Assembly: GCF_016097555.1 (NCBI RefSeq)
Contig: NC_054708.1
Coordinates: forward strand, 20,190,460-20,254,459
Direction of reading: 5' to 3'
DNA length: 64,000 nt
Source of the DNA: Gigantopelta aegis
Taxonomy: Eukaryota; Mollusca; Gastropoda; Neomphalida; Peltospiridae
The translations under genes and the position numbers were made by a program. Under the pieces are notes generated by a model. The model ran no database searches and was not told where the DNA came from. It saw only the letters and a program-made list of their open reading frames with translations. Positions 21,246 to 33,700 of the stretch are shown here, in pieces. Numbering within the stretch: position 1 is the first letter of the stretch; each line of letters opens with the position of its first letter.

Positions 21246-24200
21246 CACACTATATCCCCGAACATAAAGTGCCAAAACAATCCACTATTAATTTCTGGAA
21301 AAGAGCGTCATCTCTAAAAAAATATTTATATATAATGCATTAATGGACCTAAGAATTCTAGAGATGCGAATTTCTTACGGTGAGCCCTTCAAATGAAAAC
21401 CCCCCACCCCCACCCCAGCATGCCTATACTAAACAATGCAGCGATTTTACTTTTTAGACACTGAATAATTTATAAATAGAATTAAACATACCCATAGTGC
21501 AACCCTATATAGCTGTTTAGCAGTAATGCTAATATGAATAAATTTTATCCAGTTTCGGGCATTTGTTTTTAGTTTGTGCAAAAATTGGCCTCTCCACCCT
21601 ACACAAATCGGAGCCCGTATGCTTATGTACATACTGGATTGTATAATAAGTTTCATATAATCCACATGTATACTAGACAATAGTGTAATTATAAATATAT
21701 AACAAAACTCAGTTTATGGTACAAATAACATTTATTCACGCCAATGAATAAAACAAATGTGTGACAATGTAAATATAATTATGTAGGTGTATACCAATCG
21801 GTACAAAAGAATTGAAGTGCTACTCAGCCTCAATAAAACAGTACAGCAATATTTATATTTCAATATAACCACTAATACTTCCAATTTTAATTTTTGCTAA
21901 AAAAAAAAATCTGTTTTCTACATAAAAGGATTAACATTAGGCCTATATGGCAAGATTGTAAAATTGTAAAACTTCCAAAGATATTTTAATACAATTTTAT
22001 GATACAAATACCAGTACGAAACTGTAGGGTTCCAGAATATAATCATATGGTGGTACTGTAGTCTGGTGGGTCCACCTCATATTATTATAGTCCCTCCCAC
22101 TTTGCCTTCATTTCTGGAATAGACCTTAGAAAATCTGAATGCAATTTAAAAAAACAAAAAACTCTATCTCACTAATCTTTAATGTAACATCCTTGGCACA
22201 ATGTTTGTTGTTAGCATCTTGCATATAAACGTAACACAAAACAAGAGTAATTATCACAGCCATAATAAAATACATATCTTATCCATTTCACAGACTACAC
22301 TATACAAAACTTGTAATCATTTACATAATCTGTATATCTGACTGAATATAGAATGTTTCAATGGCACCATGTCAATCTCCCAATAGAACTATCTAAATGG
22401 AATTTTACTATTACACATTCTACACTATGGTGATGTAAAAGTTTGGATAAAACTCTAAAAAAGTGCATTAACAATGTTCTTTGTAGCATTCAGTCATTTA
22501 ACATAAGCTCATCCCATGCCTTTGTATAGATAAGCCAATGAAAAGGTATTTCATAAAAGATCGATGCCCAGCTCCCCAGCTCGATACTCAATCAAAAGAG
22601 GCATAATATCACTAATCACTAATATATATATATATATATATATATATTATTATTATTATTTACAGCAAGGTCAACTGATTTTAAAGAGTTTTGTAATGAC
22701 CTAACAAAAAATACATGATAGAAGTTGAAGTTTTATTATATAAAACATGAAATATTAAATCACTTCAGCAGACTAATTGAAGCTTAATTAATAATCTTAG
22801 CTCCTCTTTTTCACATCTATGAATACAGTTAAGAAAACCAGTTGAATCTATGAAATCAGTTTTCGACTAGCAATGAACCTAAATTTCAGAAATTACTGAG
22901 TATATCGGTACATATAAGATATATCGTAATACGTATTTAGATTTTAAGCTGGATGTTTTATAAATAGCAATTTGGCGAATTTGATCAGAAAATCTGTAGC
23001 CAAATTCAACTGACTTTTTGCTAAATGGAATTCTTTTTTAGAATAGCTATACACTTACAAACAACACAGTTTTAGAATTAGCTTCTTGACCAATTGGTAA
23101 TAACATAGCTTTGCCAAATTTAACTTTAAACTGCATTTGGCAATTTGGTGAGACAGCTTAAACCCTGCATATTATTTACCCCATGAATCACAACATATAC
23201 TGATGATACCGCACATCCCTAATAATAATCATATCCATGTACAAAAGATCAGCATCTGTACAGTATACAACTGTTCTGAGACATTTGATCCTCTAAAAAA
23301 CTGTTCCATTTTCAAAACAAAATATTTACACTTGTTCACAAATCTTTACTTGTGTCAGTCAGTGCCTGCATGTAAAAAAAAAGAATCTAGCACCTACATT
23401 TCAATTTTAAGCAAAATATGTGTAAGACTAGATTTTTATAAATAATTAAAAATGTTTTAATATGAGAGATTCTCTAATCTTTACTGGATACAAATATGGC
23501 CATTACATACAGGTTTCACACAAATATATATCTGTAGATGGAAGAATGCATACTGCAAACAAAGTAATTCAAGTAATCTTTACAACATAAAACTCCCACT
23601 ACTGGTAATTTAAAATACTCTTAAGACTAAAGGAAGGTTTAGTTTACATTAATAAGGAATTTCAGAAACATGGACTAAATAAAAAAAAAATTGTCTTGTT
23701 TATTTTTCTTCAGAAAGTTCTTTCTGTTTTGGTTTTAGCAATGGATTTCATTTCATAACAGCTGTCCAAAAAAACGTCACATGGAGGAGGGTGATAGAGG
23801 CAGATGTTTATAATACACAGAACAATAATAAATACTTTACAACCACTCACAAAATGCACTTAAATAATATCCACAAAGAATGGAAAAATACTGGTAAGAT
23901 GCAGAGCAATTATAAAAAAACAATCCAGTATGCACATTTCCATTTCGACTGTTCACATGAAACATTGTTTTTAAACAATCAAAATCAAACAAAATGAAAA
24001 CAATATTTGTGACACATTCCCTACTTTTGTGTTATCATTCCTGAAGTTAACCCCAGTTAAAATATGCAAATTCACTACTTGAATACAAACAATGAAGTAA
24101 AAAGACATATAAAACAGTCTGGTAGACACAAGACGAAATGCTGTTTAAGTTATAATACTGAGTCATTTACAATTAACAACAACATATTATTTTAAAAGTT

Positions 24201-24326
24201 CAGGAAAATGTACCGGTAATTAAAATACTTCTAGAACTTGATAAAATATCACAGCTGTAAACAAACAAAAAAGTTCCAGCAGTTGGGGAAAAAAAGAATA
24301 CTGTTGAAAATTTTATGAAACAATAT
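21246..24326. other. Intergenic AT-rich stretch, no gene seen
   Basis: About 3 kb with no exon signature on either strand, apart from a (TA)n tract (22622-22647) and a hAT-type MITE (22936-23168). It lies beyond the CFAP77 stop codon and may include distal 3' untranslated sequence. Confidence 0.55.
22936..23168 (-). mobile_element. hAT-type MITE (CAGGGTTTAAG family), reversed
   Basis: The right end reads AGCTTAAACCCTGC, and in reverse the sequence (CAGGGTTTAAGCTGTC, CACCAAATTGCCAAATGCAG, TTTAAAGTTAAATTTGGC) aligns with 28295-28504. The left end (TTTTAAGCTGGAT..TTTGGCGAATTTGATCAGAAAA) aligns with the reversed right end of that element. No clear target duplication. Confidence 0.7.
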
Positions 24327-24769
24327 ATACTGACGGAAAGAAATAAGGGAACACATAGAATTGCAAACCAAATTTAACTTACTACTAGTACAGTATTGTC
24401 CGTTTTTCATACCAAGTTGTAATGTGGCAGGGCTAGCTCTGCCACTCACCAAATTCGCTAACTGCGAATTTTAAAGACAACTGGCGAATTTTATTATAAT
24501 TTGGCAAAAAAATTACATGTAATAATTGATATTTTGTTAGAAGATAACTCAGTTTCTGCTATTTTTGAAGTTTTATAGATAATTTGGTGAAAATGAATCC
24601 TCACCCTGAGCTAGCCCTGTACAGTGGTATTGAATGTCAGTAGTGTCAAACTGACTGCCAGTAACACAGTCCACTTCTGACACTATGTATGCATTGAACG
24701 TTTTGGATGCAGTCATTACTTGCTTTTACTATTTCTGTGATCCCTTATTTCTTTCAGTCAGTACACATT
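24327..24769. mobile_element. Tc1/mariner-type MITE abutting the CFAP77 stop codon
   Basis: Terminal repeats are TACTGACGGAAAGAAATAAG..GGAACACA at the left and, in reverse, TACTGACTGAAAGAAATAAG..GGATCACA at the right, next to TA. A second, shorter copy with the same ends lies at 26707-26853. The right end is about 17 bp beyond the CFAP77 TGA (24785-24787), so the transcript's 3' untranslated region probably runs straight into it. It is itself interrupted by a hAT-type MITE at 24432-24621. Confidence 0.78.
24432..24621. mobile_element. hAT-type MITE nested in another MITE
   Basis: Terminal inverted repeats CAGGGCTAGCTC and GAGCTAGCCCTG. The flanking 8-mers TAATGTGG and TACAGTGG match at 6 of 8 positions. 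The inner ACTCACCAAATTCGC and AATTTGGTGAAAATGAAT words link it to the copies at 22936-23168, 28295-28504 and, more loosely, 30264-30540. Confidence 0.78.
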
Positions 24770-24784
24770 CAAATTATGGTTTCT

Positions 24785-27700
24785 TCAGTAAACGGCAGAT
24801 TTGTAGACGCCCTCACCAAAGGTTCCTTGCCGGCCTATTTTGTCATGACAGAAATGGTCAAATGCATCCTTTTTAGCCTTGGTTGTTCGGAATGTCTGTA
24901 AGTGTGGTTTTGCCTGAAAATAAACATAACACAATATGTTTTATTAAGACTGAAATCATTTATATAACCCATTCTGAGCAATTCTCCAGATGGCTTCATT
25001 TTGGCTTGGTAGCCCATCTTGGCCTACTGGGTGACTAGTCACTGGTGTTTGCTATCAAGTGTCTGTCACTTAATCACTGGTGTTGTCCATCTACTGTCTG
25101 TCACTATCTGTCTCTTAAACACTGCAGGTGTTGGCTATCTACTGTCGGCCGCATAGTCACTGGTGTTGGCTATCTACTGTCTTTCGCTTAATAATTGTGC
25201 TGGCTATTTACTGTCTATTGCTTAATAATTAGTGCTGGCTATCTACTGTCTGTCGCTTAATCATTGGTGCTGGCTATCTACTGTCTGCTGCTTAGTCACT
25301 GGTGTTGGCGCCACAATGAATTCTAATTGTGACCTCTCCACCCAAAATCAATGCTGGGCCAATGTGATGATGCCACCTGGGTCACCTAGCCCGATATTCA
25401 TATATTGCTAAAAAATATTGTACCAAAAACATTTATGTTTCTTGATATATACTCTCTGCAGCAAATGAAACTATAACCATAAACGTATGACAATGGACTA
25501 GTCAATGACCATTTCCATGTAGCACTGAATTTAAGGCACAAATTCAACTTACAGTTTCTGCAAATCTTGGCATCTGCCAGAGAGGAGGTGGTTCAACTGG
25601 GTTCTGGAATGTTCTCAACATGGCGGATCTTGTTACGTAGCCTCGGCATTCTTTTTGCTGTAACACGAAAATATTTAGTAATTTACTTTGGAGTTTTATA
25701 AATAATATGTCTGGCCAAAATGAGCTTCAGTTTCGCATAATGCAAGCACTCCTAATATCGGTTTAAGTAATCTTCACTATGATGGTCATCACACTGATAA
25801 AAAAAAAAAACCCAGCATACTTAGTGATTCCATATAAATAATAATAATAATAATACATTTACAGAGCACAATATTTAATTCAAGTAAATTGTTGTTCTGT
25901 TTATGTGTTGGTTATGCAACTTAAGTTTCTTGCGAATCTCCAGTGGATTATATGGTGAATAGAACCAGAAGCTTTACACGTTCTCAAAATTAAAACTTTT
26001 ATACTTTAGGACAACCAGAACTTTATTCATGATTGTATTCCAAAAAATGTTCTGTTCTGATTTTGGATATTTCATATGTTGTACAACAGCTCTACCCACT
26101 TGCCTCCACATCCTATATAACAATTCAGCTAATGACATTCAGTAAATGGAACTAGGAGTTTAGTGACTATGATAGGTCAAATGTTATGGAAGCAACAACT
26201 ATATGCTCACGGCACGATGTCACCAGAGATAAGCTCTTGTCACAGATGGAGAAACAAGGAATGATGTGTACAATAGAATAGAATGGAATAGATGTTTAAC
26301 AACACCCCAGCACGAAAAATACATCAGCTATTGGGTGTCAAACTATGGTAGCATACAATAGAATGGCAATAAATAGAAAAATAAGGAGTGGCTGACACAC
26401 TAGAAAAAAGAAAAAGGTAGAACAACCACCATTTGCAGTAAATAACATTTATAAATATGTTTCTGTCCAAGAATTGTTGAACAGGAAACTTTACTTCACT
26501 ATAAAAACATTTTCTGTATACATGGACTTTAAAATTTCACGAGATAAATCATGAAAAAAATTATGAATACATTTTGCTTAGTTTTTTTACTAAAAGCAAC
26601 CCATTCTCCTCACCAGTAACTAAAAATTCTAAGTATGATGACCCTGGCATTTGAGATATTAAAAAAAAAAATTAATACGCAAGCTAGAATCAAAAAAGTC
26701 ATACTAAGTATATAATGATGGAAAGTAGGGCATAATGTGAGACTGTGGCACTGAATGTCAGTCACACAGTTTACTTCATAATAAAAGGTTCTGATGGCAG
26801 GCAATATTTGCTTTATTAATTATGTGTTCCTTTATTTCTTTCCATCAGTATATTAGTATATTTTAGTGATATTTTTTTTGTATCAAGTATACATGTACAT
26901 CTATTCAATATATGCTATTGGGAGCTCACGTCACATTTTATAAAAAAAAAAAAAAAATGTTAGTAAGCTTTACTGCTAATATTAGTAGTTACAAAACAAC
27001 ATTAAATGTAAATGTAAAGGCTTAGTTTACACTTCTATACTATATATATAAACTGTATATGTTTTAATGTAGTATATTTATAGTCTATCCCACGGGGGAA
27101 CACCTTTTTTCATGCTATGGAACTTACTACAAGTTATTTATTTCTGAGCCAATTGTTTTCTAAATTGGACACAAAAATAGTACTTTTTCTTATTTCCAAA
27201 ATACTTACTTTTTTTCTTACATCAAATAAAACTGAAATTATTTTTACAAATTTTTTGTAGGAGGACTATAAATATGTATTTCTAGAGAAAAAAGAAGTTT
27301 TTACAATTTTTCTCCATTTAAAAATAGTAGGAGAGCAATCCATTACTCTTGTGATAATTATTCCAAATGAGAAATTTCAAACAGAGAGAGCAGTTTCACA
27401 CATCTAAAAAAAACCTCAAGCATCGTACAGGTAACAACAAATAATAAAACAAACTGATGAAAGGCGAGTCCAGAAACACTCACCATTTTCCATCTCTAGG
27501 CAATATGAGGCAATCGCAAGCCATACCTCGCCTGTCATGGAGGTGCCAGGATATTTATTACTGTCTATAAATAACACTAATTATTATTATTAAATGTACT
27601 ATGTAACCTTTCACCCAGAAGTGAAACACCATATCCACAGTTAAAGCCTAGTAATATACAGAATAAAAAGCAAAACAAATGTTTAATAACATTCCAGCAC

Positions 27701-30700
27701 ATTTTAACAAGAGTACCGGTGAGGTACATGATACGCACATCAGGAGTTTGATGGAAAACCATTCATCTATAATAATGAATGTTACGGGTATGATTCAAGT
27801 CTAATTATGTGACATTTTTGCAATGGGATGGATGAACAGTTTGTTTTGGATCAACCACCATCCAAGTTGTTCCTACAAGTGGTTTGATAGTGCATCTGTA
27901 TGCAAGATATGGTCCGGACAAGGATTTACTGTTATGTGCAGTAGACAGTGAAACGTAGGTCACAGAGACCTAGTAACAGTACGCGACACACCACCATCCC
28001 AAGTTGTTCCTACAAGTATGGTTTGATTGATAGTCCTGTATGCAAGATATGGTCCGGACAAGAAAACGTTAACAGACGGACAATGCCATACCATAATACG
28101 ACCCATCATAGATGGGTGTATAAAAATTTATGTCTGTAAGGTGTCTAATGCTTGTTAGTTGTGCCTTTTAGTCTATAGAGTGACAAAAGAAATCAGTTGA
28201 CGACACAAGGTATTCTTACGAAGTAGCAGCAAGGCATCCTTTATATACATTTCCCCAGTCAGGACATGACATATACAACAACCTTTGATAAACCCAGGGT
28301 TTAAGCCGTCATTCACCAAATCGCCAAATGCAATTTAAAGTTTAATTTGGCGAATCTATATCATTATCAATTTACCAAAAAGCTAATTTGGAAATCATGT
28401 GTCATTTGAATGACTTGAAACACTATAGATTATTTACGCAAATAAACTTTTTCTGATCAAATTCACCAAACTGATATTACTTTTTGGTATCCAACTAAAA
28501 CCCTAATAAACCAGTTGTGCAGCATTGACTGGAGGATTGATCCTACAACCCTTTACACCTCAGGTTAACTGAATAGTTGGTTTTTATCATTTACGGGGTA
28601 TTTTTCAAAAAGAAGCTAGACAGTACAAGACTGCAATATTAGTTGAGCTACAAGAACTGAAGAAGCAACTGTGATGAAACTACAGAATAAACTACGTATA
28701 TAGATACGTTTGCAGATCTACACACTTACTCTGTGACTTCCCTCAGTTTGTGGCCTTTTCTGTTGAAAATTGTTTACTATTAATGCACAAAAACAGTAAA
28801 ATATTTACAAACAATACAGAAAACAAAACCCAACCTATTCTGAAAGCAATATTAAAGGGACAGTCCTGAGTTTACAACCATTGTAAAATATTTCCGACCA
28901 GTAGAGCCTTTTCGATGATATAACATACAAATTAAATACATTTTCTTATTTAAAATATCAGTGTCTGTATTTACAAGGTGTTTGTTGTTGTTCTAATGCT
29001 TGTAGTAGCCCAAATCGGATTTTACCTCCCAATAATTTTATACGTACGAAAAAATATATATCACAAATTAAAGTAAAAACTGAGTGCTACAAACATTAGT
29101 ATACGGCTGCAAATTCGATATACAGACACTGATATTCTAAACAAGAAAATATATTTAGTATGAAATAGTAGGCTAGTCGCCAACAAGGCTCTTTTATCGC
29201 AAACATCTTACAATGACTGCAAACTCAGGACAGTCTCTTCAATCTCTAACTCAACCCTAACCTTTGACCTTAAAGATATTATACAGTAGTGTTGGGAATC
29301 AGTTGGAATTTCATCTTCGATCAACGAGTATAATCATTTTGCACCAACCATCAACTTTTGACTATTCAACCGGTTACATGATTTGTCAGAATTATTAGAA
29401 TCATGCACCTATTGTCATGTTTAACCATGACAGATCTAGCTACGTTAAGATCCAATCCAAGCTTCTTCAAAGATTTAAGTTCACAGAGTTACATGCATTT
29501 CAGCTTCTCAATTAACATATTGTGAATCTTCAAATTAAGATTTATGAATGCCAGATTAATAAATTTTTGTGAATGTAATTTTAAAAAAGAACTTCGTGGC
29601 TATCAGTAAACGTTAGAATTTATTTCATGTTCCTTATAATTAGCCTTCAAATGTGAATTTATGTATAAACAAAAAACAAACTCTTTTCATGATAGTGTAC
29701 ACAAGGGAGATAGCTATCTTATTATCATTGCAAACTGTCCCACCAGGTGCCATGATTCTGATAGAAAAAAAAAGGGAAAGATACATTTGGTACCCATGAA
29801 CACAGTGTGTCTGAACCCTAATTGAATGTAAGCTTGTTAAACCAACTGATACCTACCTACCATGGTATGTATAGTAAAAACAATAACAACACACATTGTC
29901 AATTTTAAAATTATTTTGTAAGTCTTATATTACTGCTGTTAAATTACCTTAACTGCTGATCTTCTTGCTGCAAGATCTTGTAGACGCCGTCTCTGAAGCC
30001 AGCGTTCTTGGAACTTGTGTTCAAGAACGTCAAAAATTGGCGTGGATGGTCTACAACAAGAACATATGTTATTGTAAAAACCAATACATGCAAATGTCCT
30101 CCTGCAATAAGTTGATGGTAACCCTAAAATCGGTCTCGCTGGTATAGTGGTTAAGACTAGTAGGTACTGGGTTCACATCCAGTTACCGGCTCCATCCCAG
30201 AGTGTGTTTAACACCTCAATGGGTAGGTGTAAGGCCACTTCACCGACTTATCTCTCACTAACCCAGGGCTCGAAACGGCCTATGGCCAGGTCACCAAATG
30301 CGCCCAATGTCCTGTTTGGGCAACTTAAATATTAAAAAATAATGGCGTTAGTTGCCCAAATAATATTATTTGGCGATCTTCTTTAGAGCTATAACATATG
30401 AGCCACTATTAATATTTGTATTGTATATATTTATTCCACATTAAAATCTTGGTTATGGTTCATGGTTCGCTTACCTTAATTTGCCAACATCCATTATTAT
30501 TTTTTGGGCCACCATATTTTTGGGCGAATTTCGAGCCCTGCTAACCACTAACCCACTGTCCTGGACAAACAGCTCAGATATAACTGAGGTGTGTGCCCAG
30601 AATAGCACAGGCGTGCGCTACAACAGCTTCTTCTGAATGTGCACGTAAAACCCTATGGCCTGACCAGAATAGCACACTTTCAGAACTGTAATTGGATATA

Positions 30701-33700
30701 AGCACAAAAATAAGCAAATTACAACAAAACAAAACAGATGGTAGGTCAAGGTCTCACTCAACAGATGCTATCTGCCATTGAAATGAGTGAATACAGTATC
30801 TTTTAATTTGCTACACTATAATTAACTTTTATAGTTCTTTTAAATTGTTCTTTCTCAAAAATTATTATTTACACAAACAAACTTTTGAAAATGAATTAGA
30901 ATGAGGATAACTATGTGTATTTGACCATTTGCGGACATTAATGCTGGTTTTACAGTCACAAATATCTGTTTTATGGTCTCCGCTTCACGCCATTGGTAAA
31001 CTCAATTTGCAACAGTAAAACCAGCATTAATGTCCACAAATGGTCATATACTGTATAGCTAATTAAAGAATGTTTTCATGTCTTACTTTAAAATGAATTA
31101 ATATTTAACAAATTCCACATGTAGATACATCCATATCTAGAGAAATTATCTTCATGACATCATTATAAAACACCCTGTTTTTTTATAAAGTTATGACATA
31201 CTTTGACATTAAAAATCAATGGCTGGTAAAATGCAAGTTACCACCTCAAACTTTAGAAGAAATCCAATAAGATTCGTTCTTACAAATGGGATGAATTAGA
31301 ATCAATCTTTAAATCATGATGGCTAATAGAACAAATTTTTCATTGAAATGTTTTTTCGTATCATTTTAAAAATGGGGAGTTGGGTTTGCCAAACAGCTCA
31401 GCATTCAGTGCTTAATGAAGAGTGTATGCCTCTATTTAATAATGGTCACCTGGTAGGCATTCCATAAACTTTTGTGTAAAGAGGCACGGACTCTTTCTCT
31501 TTTTGAGAAACTTCTGCATCCTGAACTCTTATGTCGTGAGTAGCCCGGTACAGATTGTATTCTGGTGCTTTGACAAGACCATTGTGAACTGCCTGACAGT
31601 TCAGTGCCATGAAATCTCGTTCAGGTGTCTTTGGTCGGAGATTCTGAGGTACTCCCAGTGGTGGCAAACCAGGCCATCCCCTCAATGCTGTAATAGTAGA
31701 AGAAAAAAAGAAAGGTATAATGAAAAAAACAAAAACAATAACACATGTAATAATAATAATAATAGTTTACAGTAATGGGTTGTGCTGTGTTACATAGGTC
31801 TACTGTTACAATGTGAATTTCCTTTTATTATTTCTGTTCTTAATGAGATCCAATCTTCAGTTACAGGTAAAAAAGTTACAGCACTAAAAGACAAACCCTC
31901 CCCCACTCCCATCCACTCAACACAAGCTTGGAAGTTAATTTTGTGGAATTGGAAGCAATCTTGATGTTTTTCTAATGTTAATCTTGAAGCAAAAGTGAGA
32001 ATTGAGAAGCAGTTCTAGAATATGAATAGTGATATAAATTCTATAGTTATACAATACCGGTACTTTAAAATGGAAACAAGCATTCTGAGAGTACTGCTAA
32101 AGTAAAACATGTCCCCTACCCGGGCCCAACAAAATTAATGTCTGTTATTTCCCAACTTCAAGGGCCATAACTCTGTCAAAAATGGGTAAATATTGGTATG
32201 AAAGTCCTACTTAAATCTAGATCTCTTAAGTGCTGCTTATAAGAAAACATAAAGTGTCAGCAGTGGGTTTTCTCTCTAATTATCTGTGATGCTATACAGT
32301 CATTAAAATATGCTGAGTGTGTCATTAAATAAAACATATAAATCTTCCTTCCTTTAATTCAAATGAATTAATCATCTGAGCATGTTTTACATACACATGC
32401 CGTTGTGTAAAAATTCCTTTATGTGAATAACAGAATCAAACTTCTGGAGTTTTCTTTTGGTTATATAGTAACATACATGTACGTGTGACTGCAGGCATCG
32501 AAATAAGTCGACAACGGCTGTTCACGTTAAAGGAAGCTAGGTTACCACATGTCAGGAAAGTCAAGAATGGTACTTCATTCTCCACAAAATCTTATTTAAG
32601 CAAAACCTACATCCTCATACATTCCATCAGTTGTAGTTTTTATCAAATATGTATTCAAGTATCAGTACAATGAGAAAAGTACTATGAATGAATAACAAAG
32701 TATCAGTGTGTCTCATATGAAATTTTATAGTAATAATGATGTAAACGTGATAAATGTGTTGTAACCCATAGGTTACCAGGCCTGTATTTTGTGCTAACCT
32801 GGCTAGGGATTTCTGAAACGATCTCAGCGTCTCGAAATCGTAAAACCATCGTAGTTTCTGACGTCACCACAGCATACGCCATAGTGATGTCATAGCGTAC
32901 GATGGTTTTAAGATTTCGTAGTGCTAAGATAGCTTTGAAAGTGTTGGTCCAGTACTGTATGGGTTATGAGACACCATGCTTGTGGCTTGTGAATATTTAT
33001 TTATGGTACCCATTACCTTCTGCAGCTGTATTGGTTCCTGAGTCTGTGGATACACCAAATATGAAACCTTCTCCGGGATATTTCAGACCTCTGCTCCTAG
33101 GTATTCCTAACTTTGGCTGGAAAACAAAACATTCATTAGTTTACAATTAACACAACCATTTCTTAAACATGCATGTAATGGCAGCTTCTTGCCAAAATTT
33201 TGTAATAATTTTTGTTGAAATGTAAATATTATACCTACAACTATATGCCTATTAAAATTACAACCATGCAATTTAATTTACTAATAGAAAAAATAAATAC
33301 AAATATATATATATAGGCCTATATATATTGCAGAATCTTTAGAGGATGATTGATAGAATTGAGTAGGATCAGTTTATGAATATTCTTGAAGAATATTCTA
33401 TAAAAAAGGAAATTGACAGTTGGCAAAAACTTGAGTGCATTTTCGTCCTAGAAGATCTCAGTGAAGTCAATATAGGTGACACAGTTACAATCTAGTACAT
33501 GTATGTAGAATCTCTGTCACTGTAATGTTGTTTTCTTCTTCACAATTTGTCTAGACAAAATGTGGGAAAATCTAATTGTAATTAAAGGTAGGAGAGTAAT
33601 TTATCATAGTTCTTAACAATGTGGTTTGGACTTAGGGATGTTAGCGATATATGGTCGAGTACAGTGAACAATTTGTTTTCAAAATCTTGATTAGCAATAT

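Noticed and set aside
27482-27530. Possible extra CFAP77 exon (TGACAG acceptor, ATG|GTGAGT donor).
   Set aside because: The neighbouring exons 28730 and 25657 already join in phase 0. In that frame the segment meets a stop, and its peptide matches nothing in CFAP77.
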